Shown: positions 36,029-46,324 of the stretch, in pieces
Numbering within the stretch: position 1 is the first letter of the stretch
Layout of the letters: each line of letters starts with the position of its first letter
Source: Chromatium weissei
GTDB lineage: Bacteria; Pseudomonadota; Gammaproteobacteria; Chromatiales; Chromatiaceae
DNA: 64,000 nucleotides
Assembly: GCF_016583765.1 (NCBI RefSeq)
Contig: NZ_NRRR01000004.1
Location: forward strand, 186,001 to 250,000
Reading direction: 5' to 3'
Notes under the pieces: model-generated
Told to the model about the DNA's origin: nothing
Seen by the model: the letters and a program-made list of their open reading frames with translations, nothing else
Database searches by the model: none
Translations under genes and position numbers: made by a program

Positions 36029-37921
36029 ATGTACGAACGTTTTTATGGTTTGAACGCTGATCCTTTTCGATTAAGTCCAGACCACCGTTTTTGCTTCAAT
36101 CACGACAACTTTGCCAAAGCCAAAGCCTATATTGATTACGCGCTCCATCGCGCCGAGGGCTTTGTGATGATTACCGGCAGACCGGGAACGGGCAAAACCA
36201 CGTTAGTCCATGATTTACTTGATCGTCTCACCGGACAGGACGTCAAGGTTGCCACCTTGATGAGCACCAGACTCGGTGCTGAGGATTTATTACGAATGAC
36301 CGCCTATGCGTTTGGACTCGATACCCGCGCACAAAATAAGGCGATGGTGCTGCAAGGACTGCTCGATTTTCTCAGTCAGCAATATCAGTATGGCAAACGC
36401 TCACTGTTAATCATTGATGAATCACAAGATTTATCCGCTGCTGCACTTGAAGAATTGCGGCTCTTGACGAATTTGCAACATGCCGGACAGCCGCTGCTGC
36501 AAATCGTGCTCATTGGTCAGGAATCTTTGCGCGATCTGGTGCGCAGTCGAGAATTAGAACAACTGCATCAACGCCTGCTTGCCGCGTGGCATTTGGAGGC
36601 GCTGAGTCCGCAAGAACTAGTAGGTTACATTCAACACCGTTTGATCAAAGCAGGCTGGCGCGGCGATCCCGAAATTCAACCCGGCGTGATGGAGGCGATT
36701 TACCGCTTCAGCGGCGGCGTGCCGCGCATGATCAATCTTGTCAGCAGCCGCTTGTTACTTCATGGTTTTATTGAAGAATCTCACATCATTACGCTCGCTG
36801 ATGTTGAATTCGTGCTGGGCGAACTACGTCAAGAAGAACTCACTCCGCAACAATTCACCGCAGATAACGTCGCGCCAGCAGAACCCAGCGCCTCAGAACT
36901 CGCCGCCGCCAAAGTGAATTGGACGCAAATTGACCTTGGACTTTCCGCGGCCATGTTGCCGCCGGTCAAAACACCAGCTGCCGCGCCATTCGTCGCCAAA
37001 CCGTCACCGCCTGCTGCTCGCCGCGACGATTCACCACCACCACCGCCGCCATCGAAAAATGCGTATCACGAAGAGCATTCGCACTGGGAAGCACCGCCAA
37101 CCGTTGCGGTATCTGCTGTTGCTGCGACACCAGAATCACCGGCATTAACTTCATCGTTATTCACCAAACACTGGCGGCTGGCACTGTTATTCAGTTTGCT
37201 TTTATTCGGCGCGAGCGCAGCCTTTTATCTGCGTCAATTTGTCGTGTGGCGTCCGCTGCTTGATCACGCGAAACAATGGATCAGCGCCAGCACGACGCAG
37301 TTAATCAATTCGGAGACCGCGCCCGCGCCGGCATTCACACCGGTTGCGCCTGAAACACCGCCGCCGGTGATTGATGCCATGCCGACTTCGCCGCAGCCAT
37401 TGAATGTGCCAGCCGCGCCAATTGCAGCGATGCCAGCGCCGCAGGAAATGCCGACTGACTCCGCCAGAACGATTGGCACCATTCAGCCCACCGCGCCCGC
37501 CATTGCCACCGCATCCCAAACAGCGTTTTCCAGCATGACGAACTCCGATTTATCTGCTGATCACGAGGGCACTCCGCCATCGCCGTTGACCATCGCCGTG
37601 ACGTTTGCGCGCAATAGCACCATCGTTGAAAAGCAGTTTTTTACGCAACTGGCGGAGGTGGTCGCTCGGTTAACGCAGTTTTCGACGGCGCGCTGCACAA
37701 TCACTGGTTATTCAGATCGTTACGGCAATGCCGCATACAACTTGGAATTATCGCGGCGACGCGCCAATGCTGTTGCAGATTATCTCGTCGCACAGGGCGT
37801 GACGCGAACGCGACTCGACGTGAATGGACGCGGACCGCGTGAGCAACCAAATGTTGCCAGCGATGGCGCCGATGCTGCCGGGCGCGTGGTGGAATTGACC
37901 GTGAATGTGCCCGCGCCATAA
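36029..37921 (+). CDS. XrtA-associated AAA ATPase fused to a C-terminal OmpA domain
   Basis: A 630-residue protein. Residues 1-270 match the PEP-CTERM locus ATPase (TIGR03015-type, ExeA-like): MYERFYGLNADPFRLSPD, Walker A TGRPGTGKTT, Walker B LLIIDESQDL and FSGGVPRMINL. A Pro/Ala-rich linker follows (about 285-380, including PPPPPP). Then there is one transmembrane helix (about 382-405), a second Pro/Ala-rich stretch, and an OmpA-like peptidoglycan-binding domain (about 525-625; ITGYSDRYGNAAYNLELSRRRA). The layout places the ATPase in the cytoplasm and the OmpA domain in the periplasm, so it may couple polysaccharide export to the cell wall. The OmpA fusion is not standard for the family as I know it. 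Confidence 0.88.
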   Translation: MYERFYGLNADPFRLSPDHRFCFNHDNFAKAKAYIDYALHRAEGFVMITGRPGTGKTTLVHDLLDRLTGQDVKVATLMSTRLGAEDLLRMTAYAFGLDTRAQNKAMVLQGLLDFLSQQYQYGKRSLLIIDESQDLSAAALEELRLLTNLQHAGQPLLQIVLIGQESLRDLVRSRELEQLHQRLLAAWHLEALSPQELVGYIQHRLIKAGWRGDPEIQPGVMEAIYRFSGGVPRMINLVSSRLLLHGFIEESHIITLADVEFVLGELRQEELTPQQFTADNVAPAEPSASELAAAKVNWTQIDLGLSAAMLPPVKTPAAAPFVAKPSPPAARRDDSPPPPPPSKNAYHEEHSHWEAPPTVAVSAVAATPESPALTSSLFTKHWRLALLFSLLLFGASAAFYLRQFVVWRPLLDHAKQWISASTTQLINSETAPAPAFTPVAPETPPPVIDAMPTSPQPLNVPAAPIAAMPAPQEMPTDSARTIGTIQPTAPAIATASQTAFSSMTNSDLSADHEGTPPSPLTIAVTFARNSTIVEKQFFTQLAEVVARLTQFSTARCTITGYSDRYGNAAYNLELSRRRANAVADYLVAQGVTRTRLDVNGRGPREQPNVASDGADAAGRVVELTVNVPAP

Positions 37922-37947
37922 CGCAAATAAAGACGGTTAAATTAACA

Positions 37948-39984
37948 ATGAGCGTCGGATTCTTCAGTTATTTCATCGCGTTGCTGGCGTATCTGTTATT
38001 GACGCTGCTACTGATCACGGCGTGGCATGGGCGATTGATGGGATTGATTGCCGTGATCGCAACCAGCGTGACGGCAATATGGGCAACGATCAATCTGCTG
38101 ATTTTTGCCGGCATGACAGTGCCGATACCGTTATTGGTGATCATCGAATTGGCACGAACAGCAACATGGCTGTTGTTTTTGGCACACATTTTAGTTGCTG
38201 ATCTTGAACGTGCCGTCAGCCGTCATTGGCTGGGCATGGTCTGGAGCTTGATTGGCGGCGGAGTGCTGATAATGCTGGCGCTACCAATGATTTTGATGTT
38301 TCTCAAACAGCCACCGCTACCCGATAACATCGCCTTTCTACTCTGGACACTATTCGCAATTATCGGCTTGTTATTAATTGAACAAGTCTTTCTCAATCGC
38401 AAACCGCAACGGCGCTGGGAAATTAAACATCTGTGTTTAGGTTTAGGCGCAATTTTCGTTTACGACCTATTTTTTTACGCCGATGCGCTATTGATGCAAC
38501 ACCTTGATTCCCAACTGTGGGAAGCACGCGGCATCATTAACGCATTGATTGTACCACTAATTGCAGTATCAGCAGCTCGCAATCCAAGTTGGTCATTAGA
38601 AGTACATGTTTCGCGCCATGTCGTTTTTCATTCCGCAACCTTAACTGGCGCAGGCATTTATTTAATGGCGATGGCCGCTGCCGGTTATTACATTCGCTAT
38701 TTTGGCGGCAGTTGGGGCGCAATACTACAAATTGCCTTTTTATTTGCGGCAGGCACCTTATTAGCATTACTACTTTTTTCCGTGCAATTACGCGCTCGCT
38801 TACGCGTTTTAGTTAATCGCCATTTCTTTAGTTTGAAATACGATTATCGTGAAGAATGGCTACGATTTACAGAGGCGCTATCACGTCCCGGCGTGAATGT
38901 TCCAGAAGCCGTCGTCACTGCATTGGGCGCAATTGTGAATAGCAATAGTGGAATGCTGTGGGTTGGTAACGAGCAGGGCACATTTGTTTTAGTTGAACAG
39001 ATGAATATACCGCCAATTGATACGCTGATGCAGCCCAGCAATCACCCAATGGTGCACTTTATGATTCAACGTGGTTGGATTATTGATCTTGCGGAATACC
39101 GTCTTCAACCTGATCTTTACGATGGATTTGAATCACCCAGTTGGCTGGCGCAAATGCCAGAAGCCTGGTTAATTATTCCGCTCTTTTTTCGACAGCAAAT
39201 TGGCGCTTTTGTCGTATTGATGAATGCCGATCCAATACAACGATTGAATTGGGAAGATCGCTCTTTACTTAAAACAGCGGGTCATCAAGCAGCAAGTTAT
39301 GTTGCGCAATATCGACTTGATCAAGCGTTAATGCGCGCTCGGCAATTTGAGGCCTTTAGTCAACTTTCAGCATACGTTGCACATGACTTAAAAAACCTAC
39401 TTGCTCAACAATCATTGCTGCTCTCTAATGCAGAAAAACACAAGCACAATCCTGCATTTATTGAAGATATGATTACCACAATTAAAAGCTCAGTAGAACG
39501 AATGCAACGATTGATGGCGCAATTGCGCAGTGGTATTCGCGGCGCTCCACCATGCAGCGTAATGTTAAATGAATTAATTGCAGAAGTGGTCGCCGCGCAT
39601 TCTACACGCGAACCAAAACCACAGATTACAGCGCAATGTACGGAATTAAAGGTCAATGCAGATCAAGAACGACTACGCACAGTATTAGGTCATCTCATTC
39701 AAAATGCTCAGGATGCGACACCAATTAACGGTCAAATACACATTCGATTACAACAGGATCGTAATAACGCAGTGATTGAAATTGAAGACAATGGCGCAGG
39801 CATGACTGCAGAATTCATTCGTAATCGGCTTTTTCGTCCATTCGATTCAACAAAAGGATTAACAGGAATGGGTATCGGTGCATTTGAAAGTCTCGAATTC
39901 ATTCGCTCACTTGATGGTGATTTAAGTGTGCAGAGTGAATTGGGACAGGGAACACTAATGCGCATTGTATTACCAATAGCATAA
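37948..39984 (+). CDS. prsK: XrtA/PEP-CTERM system histidine kinase PrsK
   Basis: PrsK is the sensor kinase of the exosortase A locus. The 678-residue protein has an N-terminal block of about seven to eight membrane helices (about 1-290), a GAF-like region (about 310-460), and a kinase core. The phosphoacceptor His is near 478 in AYVAHDLKNLLAQ. ATP-binding boxes are NAQDATP, DNGAGM and GLTGMGIGAF. It starts 26 bases after the ATPase gene and is followed 39 bases later by prsR, its likely cognate regulator. The input signal is unknown, but the membrane module suggests envelope sensing. Confidence 0.9.
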   Translation: MSVGFFSYFIALLAYLLLTLLLITAWHGRLMGLIAVIATSVTAIWATINLLIFAGMTVPIPLLVIIELARTATWLLFLAHILVADLERAVSRHWLGMVWSLIGGGVLIMLALPMILMFLKQPPLPDNIAFLLWTLFAIIGLLLIEQVFLNRKPQRRWEIKHLCLGLGAIFVYDLFFYADALLMQHLDSQLWEARGIINALIVPLIAVSAARNPSWSLEVHVSRHVVFHSATLTGAGIYLMAMAAAGYYIRYFGGSWGAILQIAFLFAAGTLLALLLFSVQLRARLRVLVNRHFFSLKYDYREEWLRFTEALSRPGVNVPEAVVTALGAIVNSNSGMLWVGNEQGTFVLVEQMNIPPIDTLMQPSNHPMVHFMIQRGWIIDLAEYRLQPDLYDGFESPSWLAQMPEAWLIIPLFFRQQIGAFVVLMNADPIQRLNWEDRSLLKTAGHQAASYVAQYRLDQALMRARQFEAFSQLSAYVAHDLKNLLAQQSLLLSNAEKHKHNPAFIEDMITTIKSSVERMQRLMAQLRSGIRGAPPCSVMLNELIAEVVAAHSTREPKPQITAQCTELKVNADQERLRTVLGHLIQNAQDATPINGQIHIRLQQDRNNAVIEIEDNGAGMTAEFIRNRLFRPFDSTKGLTGMGIGAFESLEFIRSLDGDLSVQSELGQGTLMRIVLPIA

Positions 39985-40023
39985 AATCATCTGCAACCTT
40001 GTAATCGCACACAGAGAATTACT

Positions 40024-41403
40024 ATGAAAAAAAAAGTGCTGAAACCACTTCTGGTTGTCGAAGATGATTCTGGTTTGCAGAGTCAATTGCGCTGGTGTTT
40101 TGATGGTTTTGAAGTGCAGATTGCGGGCAATCGCACCGAAGCAATGACATTAATGCGGCGCTTTCGCCCGCGTGTGGTTACTCTTGATTTGGGATTGCCG
40201 CCTGATCCCGGCGGTGTGAGTGAAGGATTAGCGACATTGGCAGAAATTATTCAATTCGCGCCGGAAACTAAGGTGATTGTCGTCACAGGTAATGATGATC
40301 GCCGTAATGCAGTCGCCGCAATAGGTTTAGGCGCTTATGATTTTTATCTCAAACCTATTGATGCCGAAGTATTAACACTTGTTGTTGAACGCGCACACCG
40401 TTTATCTGAATTAGAATCAGAAAATCGTCATTTACAACAGCAAATTCAAAGTGATTCACCATTGCGCGGTGTGATTGCTGCAAGCCCGCAAATGTTAAAA
40501 GTATGTCAAACCATTGAAAAGGTTGCAGGAACTAATGCCAGCGTTCTTATTCTCGGTGAAAGCGGAACAGGTAAAGAACTTTTCGCCCGCGCCTTGCATG
40601 AAATGAGTCAATATGCACAGGGCACACTAGTTGCGATCAATTGCGCAGCTATTCCAGAAAACTTATTGGAAAGTGAATTATTTGGTTATGAAAAAGGTGC
40701 ATTTACTGGCGCATCTAAACAGACGCGTGGCAAAATTGAATATGCAGATGGTGGTACATTATTTTTAGATGAAATTGGTGATTTACCGCTATTGCTGCAA
40801 GCAAAATTGCTACGTTTTCTTCAAGAACGCGTTATTGAACGTATTGGTGGTCGAGAAACAATTGCTGTTGATTTGCGTATCGTATGCGCAACACATCAAA
40901 ATCTACGAGAAAGAATTGCTGAAGGGCTTTTTCGTGAAGACTTGTTTTATCGTATTAGCGAAATCACCGTCACTCTTCCGCCATTGCGTGATCGAGAAGG
41001 CGATACAATTTTACTTGCCAAAGCATTTCTGAATAAATTTAATGGCGAGTTTAATAAATCACTACGAGGCTTTACTAAAGATGCCATTGAATTGATTGAA
41101 AAGTACCATTGGCCTGGCAATGTGCGTGAAATTGAAAGTCGAATTAAACGGGCTATCATCATGGCCGACGGGCAACACATTACTGTTGCCGATCTTGATT
41201 TAAATCTTGTAGATGATGAAACGCAAAATACACCGGCGACCTTACAAGAAGCGCGATTACGCGCAGAGTCACAAGTGATTCGCCGTGCTTTAATTCAATT
41301 TGACGGTAACATTTCACTCGCTGCAAAAGAATTGGGTGTCACCCGCCCCACGCTTTATGGTTTACTAGAAAAGTACCATCTTAAAGCAGTTTCTAAAGAG
41401 TGA
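40024..41403 (+). CDS. prsR: PEP-CTERM-box response regulator PrsR (sigma-54 activator)
   Basis: PrsR is an NtrC-type regulator that activates sigma-54 promoters of PEP-CTERM genes. The 459-residue protein has a receiver domain with acidic pair Asp14/Asp15 and phosphoacceptor Asp55 (VVTLDLGLPPDPGG). The AAA+ domain has Walker A GESGTGKE near 178, the sigma-54-contacting GAFTGA near 228, and the arginine finger region RDREGDT. The C-terminal Fis-type helix-turn-helix is GNISLAAKELGVTRPTLYGLL. It directly follows prsK. Its sigma-54 targets were not found by eye in this window. Confidence 0.95.
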   Translation: MKKKVLKPLLVVEDDSGLQSQLRWCFDGFEVQIAGNRTEAMTLMRRFRPRVVTLDLGLPPDPGGVSEGLATLAEIIQFAPETKVIVVTGNDDRRNAVAAIGLGAYDFYLKPIDAEVLTLVVERAHRLSELESENRHLQQQIQSDSPLRGVIAASPQMLKVCQTIEKVAGTNASVLILGESGTGKELFARALHEMSQYAQGTLVAINCAAIPENLLESELFGYEKGAFTGASKQTRGKIEYADGGTLFLDEIGDLPLLLQAKLLRFLQERVIERIGGRETIAVDLRIVCATHQNLRERIAEGLFREDLFYRISEITVTLPPLRDREGDTILLAKAFLNKFNGEFNKSLRGFTKDAIELIEKYHWPGNVREIESRIKRAIIMADGQHITVADLDLNLVDDETQNTPATLQEARLRAESQVIRRALIQFDGNISLAAKELGVTRPTLYGLLEKYHLKAVSKE

Positions 41404-41429
41404 TGATTGACACAATTCAGGAGTAGACT

Positions 41430-42077
41430 TTGAACGCTCATTTTCTATTAAAAAAAAGCCACAACTTTTTATTATTTGCCTTCGTATTGGTTATGACGGG
41501 CTGCTCGTTCTTTAATAAAAAAGAGTTGCCACCAGTACCACCAGAACAGCGCGAGACAACGGTACAGGAAGGCTATTTTTATCAAATTGCGCCGGGCGAC
41601 ACAGTCAATATTTTTGTTTGGGGTTTATCCGAATTATCAGGCAGTGTTCCAGTGCGTCCTGATGGCATGTTAACAACGCCACTTATTGAAGATTTGCAGG
41701 CTAGCGGTAAAACACCATCACAACTCGCACGAGACCTTGAAAAACAATTTGCAACCTATGTGCGTTCGCCCATTGTTACTGTCATTGTTAATGGTTTTGT
41801 TGGTTTACCAACACAGCAGGTGCGTATTATTGGTGAAGCACTAAAACCGGCAGCAGTTCCTTTTCGTAAACACATGACAATTCTTGATTTAATGATTGAA
41901 GTCGGTGGTCTTACTGAATTCGCTGCTGGCAACAAATCTGTATTGGTTCGCTATCAAAACGGTAAACAACAACAATACTCAGTACGATTGGATGAATTGA
42001 TTAGAAACGGCGATATTTCACAAAATGTTAGCCTTTTACCCGGCGATATTTTAATTATTCCAGAGGCATGGTTTTAG
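41430..42077 (+). CDS. polysaccharide export lipoprotein (Wza-like, XrtA locus)
   Basis: An outer-membrane polysaccharide export protein of the Wza/KpsD class, in the short form seen in XrtA loci (215 residues). The TTG start at 41430 is favoured by AGGAG at 41420-41424. The lipoprotein signal ends in VMTGC (Cys25). The Poly_export motif YQIAPGDTVNIFVWG follows, then one SLBB-type beta-grasp (QQVRIIGEALKPAAVPF). It probably forms the outer-membrane pore or gate for the exopolysaccharide, working with the Wzz-like protein and tyrosine kinase encoded next. It lies 26 bases after prsR. Confidence 0.92.
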   Translation: MNAHFLLKKSHNFLLFAFVLVMTGCSFFNKKELPPVPPEQRETTVQEGYFYQIAPGDTVNIFVWGLSELSGSVPVRPDGMLTTPLIEDLQASGKTPSQLARDLEKQFATYVRSPIVTVIVNGFVGLPTQQVRIIGEALKPAAVPFRKHMTILDLMIEVGGLTEFAAGNKSVLVRYQNGKQQQYSVRLDELIRNGDISQNVSLLPGDILIIPEAWF

Positions 42078-42129
42078 AGCAATTGTAAATCATCTTTAAT
42101 TCTTTAACTATCTTTGTAAGTCACTCATT

Positions 42130-43686
42130 ATGCATGAAGCTTTAGCCCAAATTTTGGTTTATGCACGTGGCATGTGGCGTCATCGTTGGTTGGCGCTCAT
42201 TGCTGCATGGTTAATCGCTATTGGTGGTTGGATCGTTGTATTAAAAATACCCGATCAATTCAGTGCTTCGGCACGGGTTTTTGTCGATACGAACAGCGTA
42301 CTGCGTCCACTTCTACAGGGTTTAACTGTTCAACCCGATTTAGTACAGCGCGTTTCTTTAATGAGTAAAATGTTGTTAAGTAGACCAAATTTAGAAAAAA
42401 TTGTTGCGATGAGCGATCTTGATCTTATGAGTAATAGCGAACAAGATAAAGAGAAACTTATTTCAGAATTAAGTAAAAAAATTCAAATTATGGGTGATCG
42501 CGCCAATCCTTCTTTATATTCAGTTTCTTTTGAGCATCGTAATCCCGAAAGTGCAAAAAAAGTTGTGCAATCACTCGTCTCAATTTTTATTGATGAAGCA
42601 CTTGTTAGCGACCAACGCGCATCAAATACAGCGAAGGATTTCTTGGATCAAGAAATTGATGAGTATGAATCAAGATTAAAACAATCTGAGCAACAACTAG
42701 CTGATTTTCAACGTAAATATGCGGGATTACTATCTGCTGACCAAGGTGGATATTATAAGAATTTAGAAGCTGCAAGAGCCGGATTGAAAGATTCCGAACT
42801 CGCATTGCGTGAAGCAAATTGGCGACGCGATGAATTAAGTTTTCAATTAGAAAATCAGGATCAAGCATTTATTTCTAATATCGATAACACCTCAGATCAA
42901 CAAATTGAAGACCCACGTGTTATGGCATTGCAGAATAAACTCGATGATTTATTACTGCGCTATACAGAAAAACATCCTGATATTATCGAGCTGCGGCGAC
43001 AAATTGCGGAAAGTCAGACACGGAATAAACAAAGAGCCATTGCTGCGCGTAATAATCAGGATGCCGGAAATGTACAGGCTGATACTGTTTACGGCAGTTT
43101 GAAAGTTGCACTTAGTGAAATAGATACACAAATTGCGGCGATGAAAGCACGTGTTGAAGATTACAGCAAAAGAGTAATAGAACTTGAGAGTCAAATTGAT
43201 AGTATTCCGCGTATTGAAGCAGAATTAAAACAACTTACCCGCAATTACACAACTGTTGCTGAACAACATAAAGCAATGCTACAGCGTCGTGAAACAGCGC
43301 GGCTTTCAACGCAAGTTGAAAAAACATCAGAAGGTGTCAAATTTCGTGTTATTGATCCACCATTTGCGCCATTAAAACCCACCGCACCGAACCGTTTAAC
43401 TCTTTCTGCTGGCGTATTGTTGGTCGCAATTGCTGCCGGTTTGGTATTAGCACTCATAATAGATTTATTGCGCCCTGTTTTCGATGATCGCAATCAACTT
43501 TATCATGTTACTGGGTTGCCAGTACTTGGTACGGTTGCGTTAGTTCGTAATTACAACGATAAACGAAAAGAGCATTTAATGCTTATTCCATTCATTGCAA
43601 TGAGTGCGGGATTGATAGTCGCATTTGTTTTCGTTGTTTTTGGATTACCAATTTTACGCGAATTGATACCACAATTTTTAAAATAG
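42130..43686 (+). CDS. polysaccharide chain length determinant (Wzz-like, XrtA locus)
   Basis: A 518-residue inner-membrane polysaccharide co-polymerase. TM1 is about 18-36, with the family motif around VVLKIPDQFSASARVFVDTN. A long periplasmic segment with coiled coils (about 170-240 and 290-390; SRLKQSEQQLADFQRKYAG) follows. TM2 is about 425-446, preceded by the proline-rich PPFAPLKPTAPNR typical of Wzz proteins. A further hydrophobic helix sits at the C-terminus (about 478-503). It should set polymer length together with the tyrosine kinase encoded downstream. Confidence 0.93.
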   Translation: MHEALAQILVYARGMWRHRWLALIAAWLIAIGGWIVVLKIPDQFSASARVFVDTNSVLRPLLQGLTVQPDLVQRVSLMSKMLLSRPNLEKIVAMSDLDLMSNSEQDKEKLISELSKKIQIMGDRANPSLYSVSFEHRNPESAKKVVQSLVSIFIDEALVSDQRASNTAKDFLDQEIDEYESRLKQSEQQLADFQRKYAGLLSADQGGYYKNLEAARAGLKDSELALREANWRRDELSFQLENQDQAFISNIDNTSDQQIEDPRVMALQNKLDDLLLRYTEKHPDIIELRRQIAESQTRNKQRAIAARNNQDAGNVQADTVYGSLKVALSEIDTQIAAMKARVEDYSKRVIELESQIDSIPRIEAELKQLTRNYTTVAEQHKAMLQRRETARLSTQVEKTSEGVKFRVIDPPFAPLKPTAPNRLTLSAGVLLVAIAAGLVLALIIDLLRPVFDDRNQLYHVTGLPVLGTVALVRNYNDKRKEHLMLIPFIAMSAGLIVAFVFVVFGLPILRELIPQFLK

Positions 43687-43697
43687 GTACAATACTT

Positions 43698-44762
43698 GTG
43701 AGTACAATTGAAAAAGCCCTCGCTAAATTCGCACAACAAGAACCATTGTCTACGGAATCTAACGTATCGATTCAAATACAAGATACTTCGGTTGACACGA
43801 CTATTATTGTTGATCGCAAGCAGTCATTAGCAAACGATACTGTTGTTCAAAATAATGCTTCAACTGATGCAACTAAAACATCTAATAACAGTAATCATCT
43901 ATCAGAAGAAACATCAATTGATTCAGCGCAGCAACACGATTTGAATAGCGAAAGTTTATTAAAAACAGATGAGCTACCAACGCAAATTCATAGACTCGCT
44001 TTTGATCAACTGCGACAAATTGGTATTTTAACTCCAGATGCGAAACGATCACCCTTAGCCGAAGAATACCGTTTAATTAAAAGACCTTTGCTTATTAACG
44101 TTGACAAGAAAGGTGCAGATATTGTTGAAAACGCTAATCTTATAATGATTACTAGTGCATTGCCCGGAGAAGGTAAAACCTTTACTGCCATCAATCTTGC
44201 AATGAGTATTGCGATGGAGCAGGATCGAACGGTATTGTTAGTTGATGGTGATGTTGCCAAACCAGCCGCTGCTAAACGATTAGGTTTAACTGCTACTCAA
44301 GGATTAATTGATTTACTTGCCGGTTCACATTTATCAATTGCTGATGTTTTAGTGCGTACTAACGTACCAAATATGCGAATAATGACAGCAGGAAGACATC
44401 ACGAACGAGCAACTGAATTACTTGCGAGTGAAAGAATGCTCGGTATTATGGATGAACTATCTTCTCGCTATCGAGATCGTATTGTTATTTTTGATTCACC
44501 TCCGTTATTGCTTGCGAGTGAAAGTGCAGTTCTCTCTGAAATGATGGGACAAATTGTTCTCGTTGTTGCTGCAGAACACACTGTGCAACATGCTGTTGTT
44601 GATGCTTTAACACGACTTGGACAAAATAAAATTAAAGGATTGGTTTTGAATAAATATCGACCTAGTCTTGGTAATCGCTATGGAACCGGATATGGATATG
44701 GTTATGGATATAATTATGGCGAAACACCTTCCACTGATGATAAAAGCAAATCTGCTAAGTAA
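43698..44762 (+). CDS. XrtA-associated tyrosine autokinase
   Basis: A BY-kinase of the CpsD/Wzc-cytoplasmic type, 354 residues, starting at GTG 43698. The first 110 residues are a polar Ser/Thr/Asn-rich linker. The ATPase core has Walker A SALPGEGKTFTAIN near 152, Walker A' LLVDGDVAKP near 180 and a Walker B-like IVIFDSPPLLL. The C-terminal tail is a tyrosine cluster (YGTGYGYGYGYNYGE, about 329-343), the usual autophosphorylation site. It would cycle phosphorylation with the Wzz-like protein to control polymerisation and export. It lies 11 bases after the Wzz gene. Confidence 0.94.
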   Translation: MSTIEKALAKFAQQEPLSTESNVSIQIQDTSVDTTIIVDRKQSLANDTVVQNNASTDATKTSNNSNHLSEETSIDSAQQHDLNSESLLKTDELPTQIHRLAFDQLRQIGILTPDAKRSPLAEEYRLIKRPLLINVDKKGADIVENANLIMITSALPGEGKTFTAINLAMSIAMEQDRTVLLVDGDVAKPAAAKRLGLTATQGLIDLLAGSHLSIADVLVRTNVPNMRIMTAGRHHERATELLASERMLGIMDELSSRYRDRIVIFDSPPLLLASESAVLSEMMGQIVLVVAAEHTVQHAVVDALTRLGQNKIKGLVLNKYRPSLGNRYGTGYGYGYGYNYGETPSTDDKSKSAK

Positions 44763-44780
44763 TGCGCAAGGTATGGCAAA

Positions 44781-46307
44781 ATGTCACTGCTAAAAAAATT
44801 GATTAAACTCCGATTTTTGGCAGCAATGCTGTCTTGCTTTTTAATAGCGTTTACAAACGCGGCTTTAACAGCAGATTGGCAAATCTCTAAACAATTAACA
44901 ACGCAGGGAACCTATACCGATAATTTGGAATTGAATAATACTAAAATAGTCGCTAATGACAAAAAAAGTAAAAGTGATTTTTTTATTGATATAACTCCCG
45001 GTTTAGTTGTGACCGGAAAAGGTCGTCGCCTCAATTTTGATTTTGCGTATTCGCCTCAATATCTACATTATTTTTCAGCCACTTCAGATGATCAGGTAAA
45101 CCATCGATTGCAACTAAATACACAAGCAGAATTGTACAAAGAACATCTATTTTTTGATTTTAATGTCACGGCACAACAGGAAATTATAGATTCGCTAGGC
45201 CCATCCAGTGGCGATTCAATCAATCCTACTGGTAATACACAAACAACCTACACATATCAAATTACTCCAAGTTATAAAAATCGTTTTGGACGTTTTGTAA
45301 ATCTTGATATTCGTTTTGAAAATAATGGCGTTTTTTATTCTGATCAAGGTAGTAATAGCGTCGGATATCGCAGTCAAATTGAATTATCAAATGGCTCTGC
45401 TTTAACTGCCTTACGATGGGGAATTAACGCTGAGAACGAACGAAGCGAATTTGAAAAAAATACTGGAGTTGAAAATGTTTTAATTCAGGAGCAACCAACA
45501 ACAGAAAGAAATAATATAGGTGTTTTACTTGGTTATCAATTTAGTAAACGCTGGCAAATGATGACTCAATTTGGTTATGAAAAAAATAACTATGTGGCAT
45601 TGAATGAAACGAATGGTGAAAACTGGAAATTTTCGAATACCTGGACACCGACAGCGCGAACAACATTTCAATTGGGCGCAGACTATCGTTATTTTGGTTG
45701 GTCACCAATTTTAGAATTGACTCATCGTCATAAACATTCAGCATGGACTGCAAGTTTTTCTCGAGATATTTCCAGTGCGCGAAATGAGCGTTTGCAAAAT
45801 AAGGTATACGCTTTCAAAGATGCTTTTGGCGAAACTGTTGTTCCTGATACCGGTGATCGTTTAGCTGTTCGTCCCAATACAGCAATACCAATATCATCTA
45901 CTTTTATTAGCAGTCAATTTCAAATGGGTTACGCATTTCAAATGCGACGTAATACGATTGGAAGCACTCTTCGTTACACACTGCGCGAATACGCAGAAAC
46001 AGGACAAAACGATGAAACCCTTGGTGCAAGTTTATTCTTAACACACAAGTTAACCGGATTAACAAGTAGTCATTTATCACTGAGCTGGGATCAAAATAAA
46101 CGTGATTCAGGAGTGAATTTTATTCAGCCAACGCTGATTACTCAATCAACGCTCGCAAATGAAGTGACTAACTTTACAATCGATACGGGTCTGAGCCATC
46201 AATTATCTGCGCACACTAATTTAGATTTGCAATATCGTTTTCTTGATAGCGATCAATACACTGAAAACCGTGTGACACTTGGATTGCGTATGATGTGGTC
46301 AAATTAG
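44781..46307 (+). CDS. PEP-CTERM locus outer-membrane beta-barrel protein (TIGR03016-type)
   Basis: A 508-residue outer-membrane protein. The N-terminal signal peptide is KKLIKLRFLAAM followed by a hydrophobic core ending near NAALTADW. The rest alternates short amphipathic strands rich in Tyr, Asn and Thr, for example RLNFDFAYSPQYLHYFSAT and SHLSLSWDQNKRD, and ends in strands closing with LGLRMMWSN. This is the pattern of the large barrel protein always found in XrtA loci, perhaps involved in polymer secretion. It overlaps the upstream end of the deacetylase frame by 13 bases only if a longer start were used there. Confidence 0.88.
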   Translation: MSLLKKLIKLRFLAAMLSCFLIAFTNAALTADWQISKQLTTQGTYTDNLELNNTKIVANDKKSKSDFFIDITPGLVVTGKGRRLNFDFAYSPQYLHYFSATSDDQVNHRLQLNTQAELYKEHLFFDFNVTAQQEIIDSLGPSSGDSINPTGNTQTTYTYQITPSYKNRFGRFVNLDIRFENNGVFYSDQGSNSVGYRSQIELSNGSALTALRWGINAENERSEFEKNTGVENVLIQEQPTTERNNIGVLLGYQFSKRWQMMTQFGYEKNNYVALNETNGENWKFSNTWTPTARTTFQLGADYRYFGWSPILELTHRHKHSAWTASFSRDISSARNERLQNKVYAFKDAFGETVVPDTGDRLAVRPNTAIPISSTFISSQFQMGYAFQMRRNTIGSTLRYTLREYAETGQNDETLGASLFLTHKLTGLTSSHLSLSWDQNKRDSGVNFIQPTLITQSTLANEVTNFTIDTGLSHQLSAHTNLDLQYRFLDSDQYTENRVTLGLRMMWSN

Positions 46308-46324
46308 TTAAGGTTAATTATTCA

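Noticed and set aside
35761..37947. Sigma-54 promoters for PrsR
   Set aside because: I searched by eye for GG-N10-GC with the TTGC context before prsT, the ATPase gene and prsK and found no convincing site.
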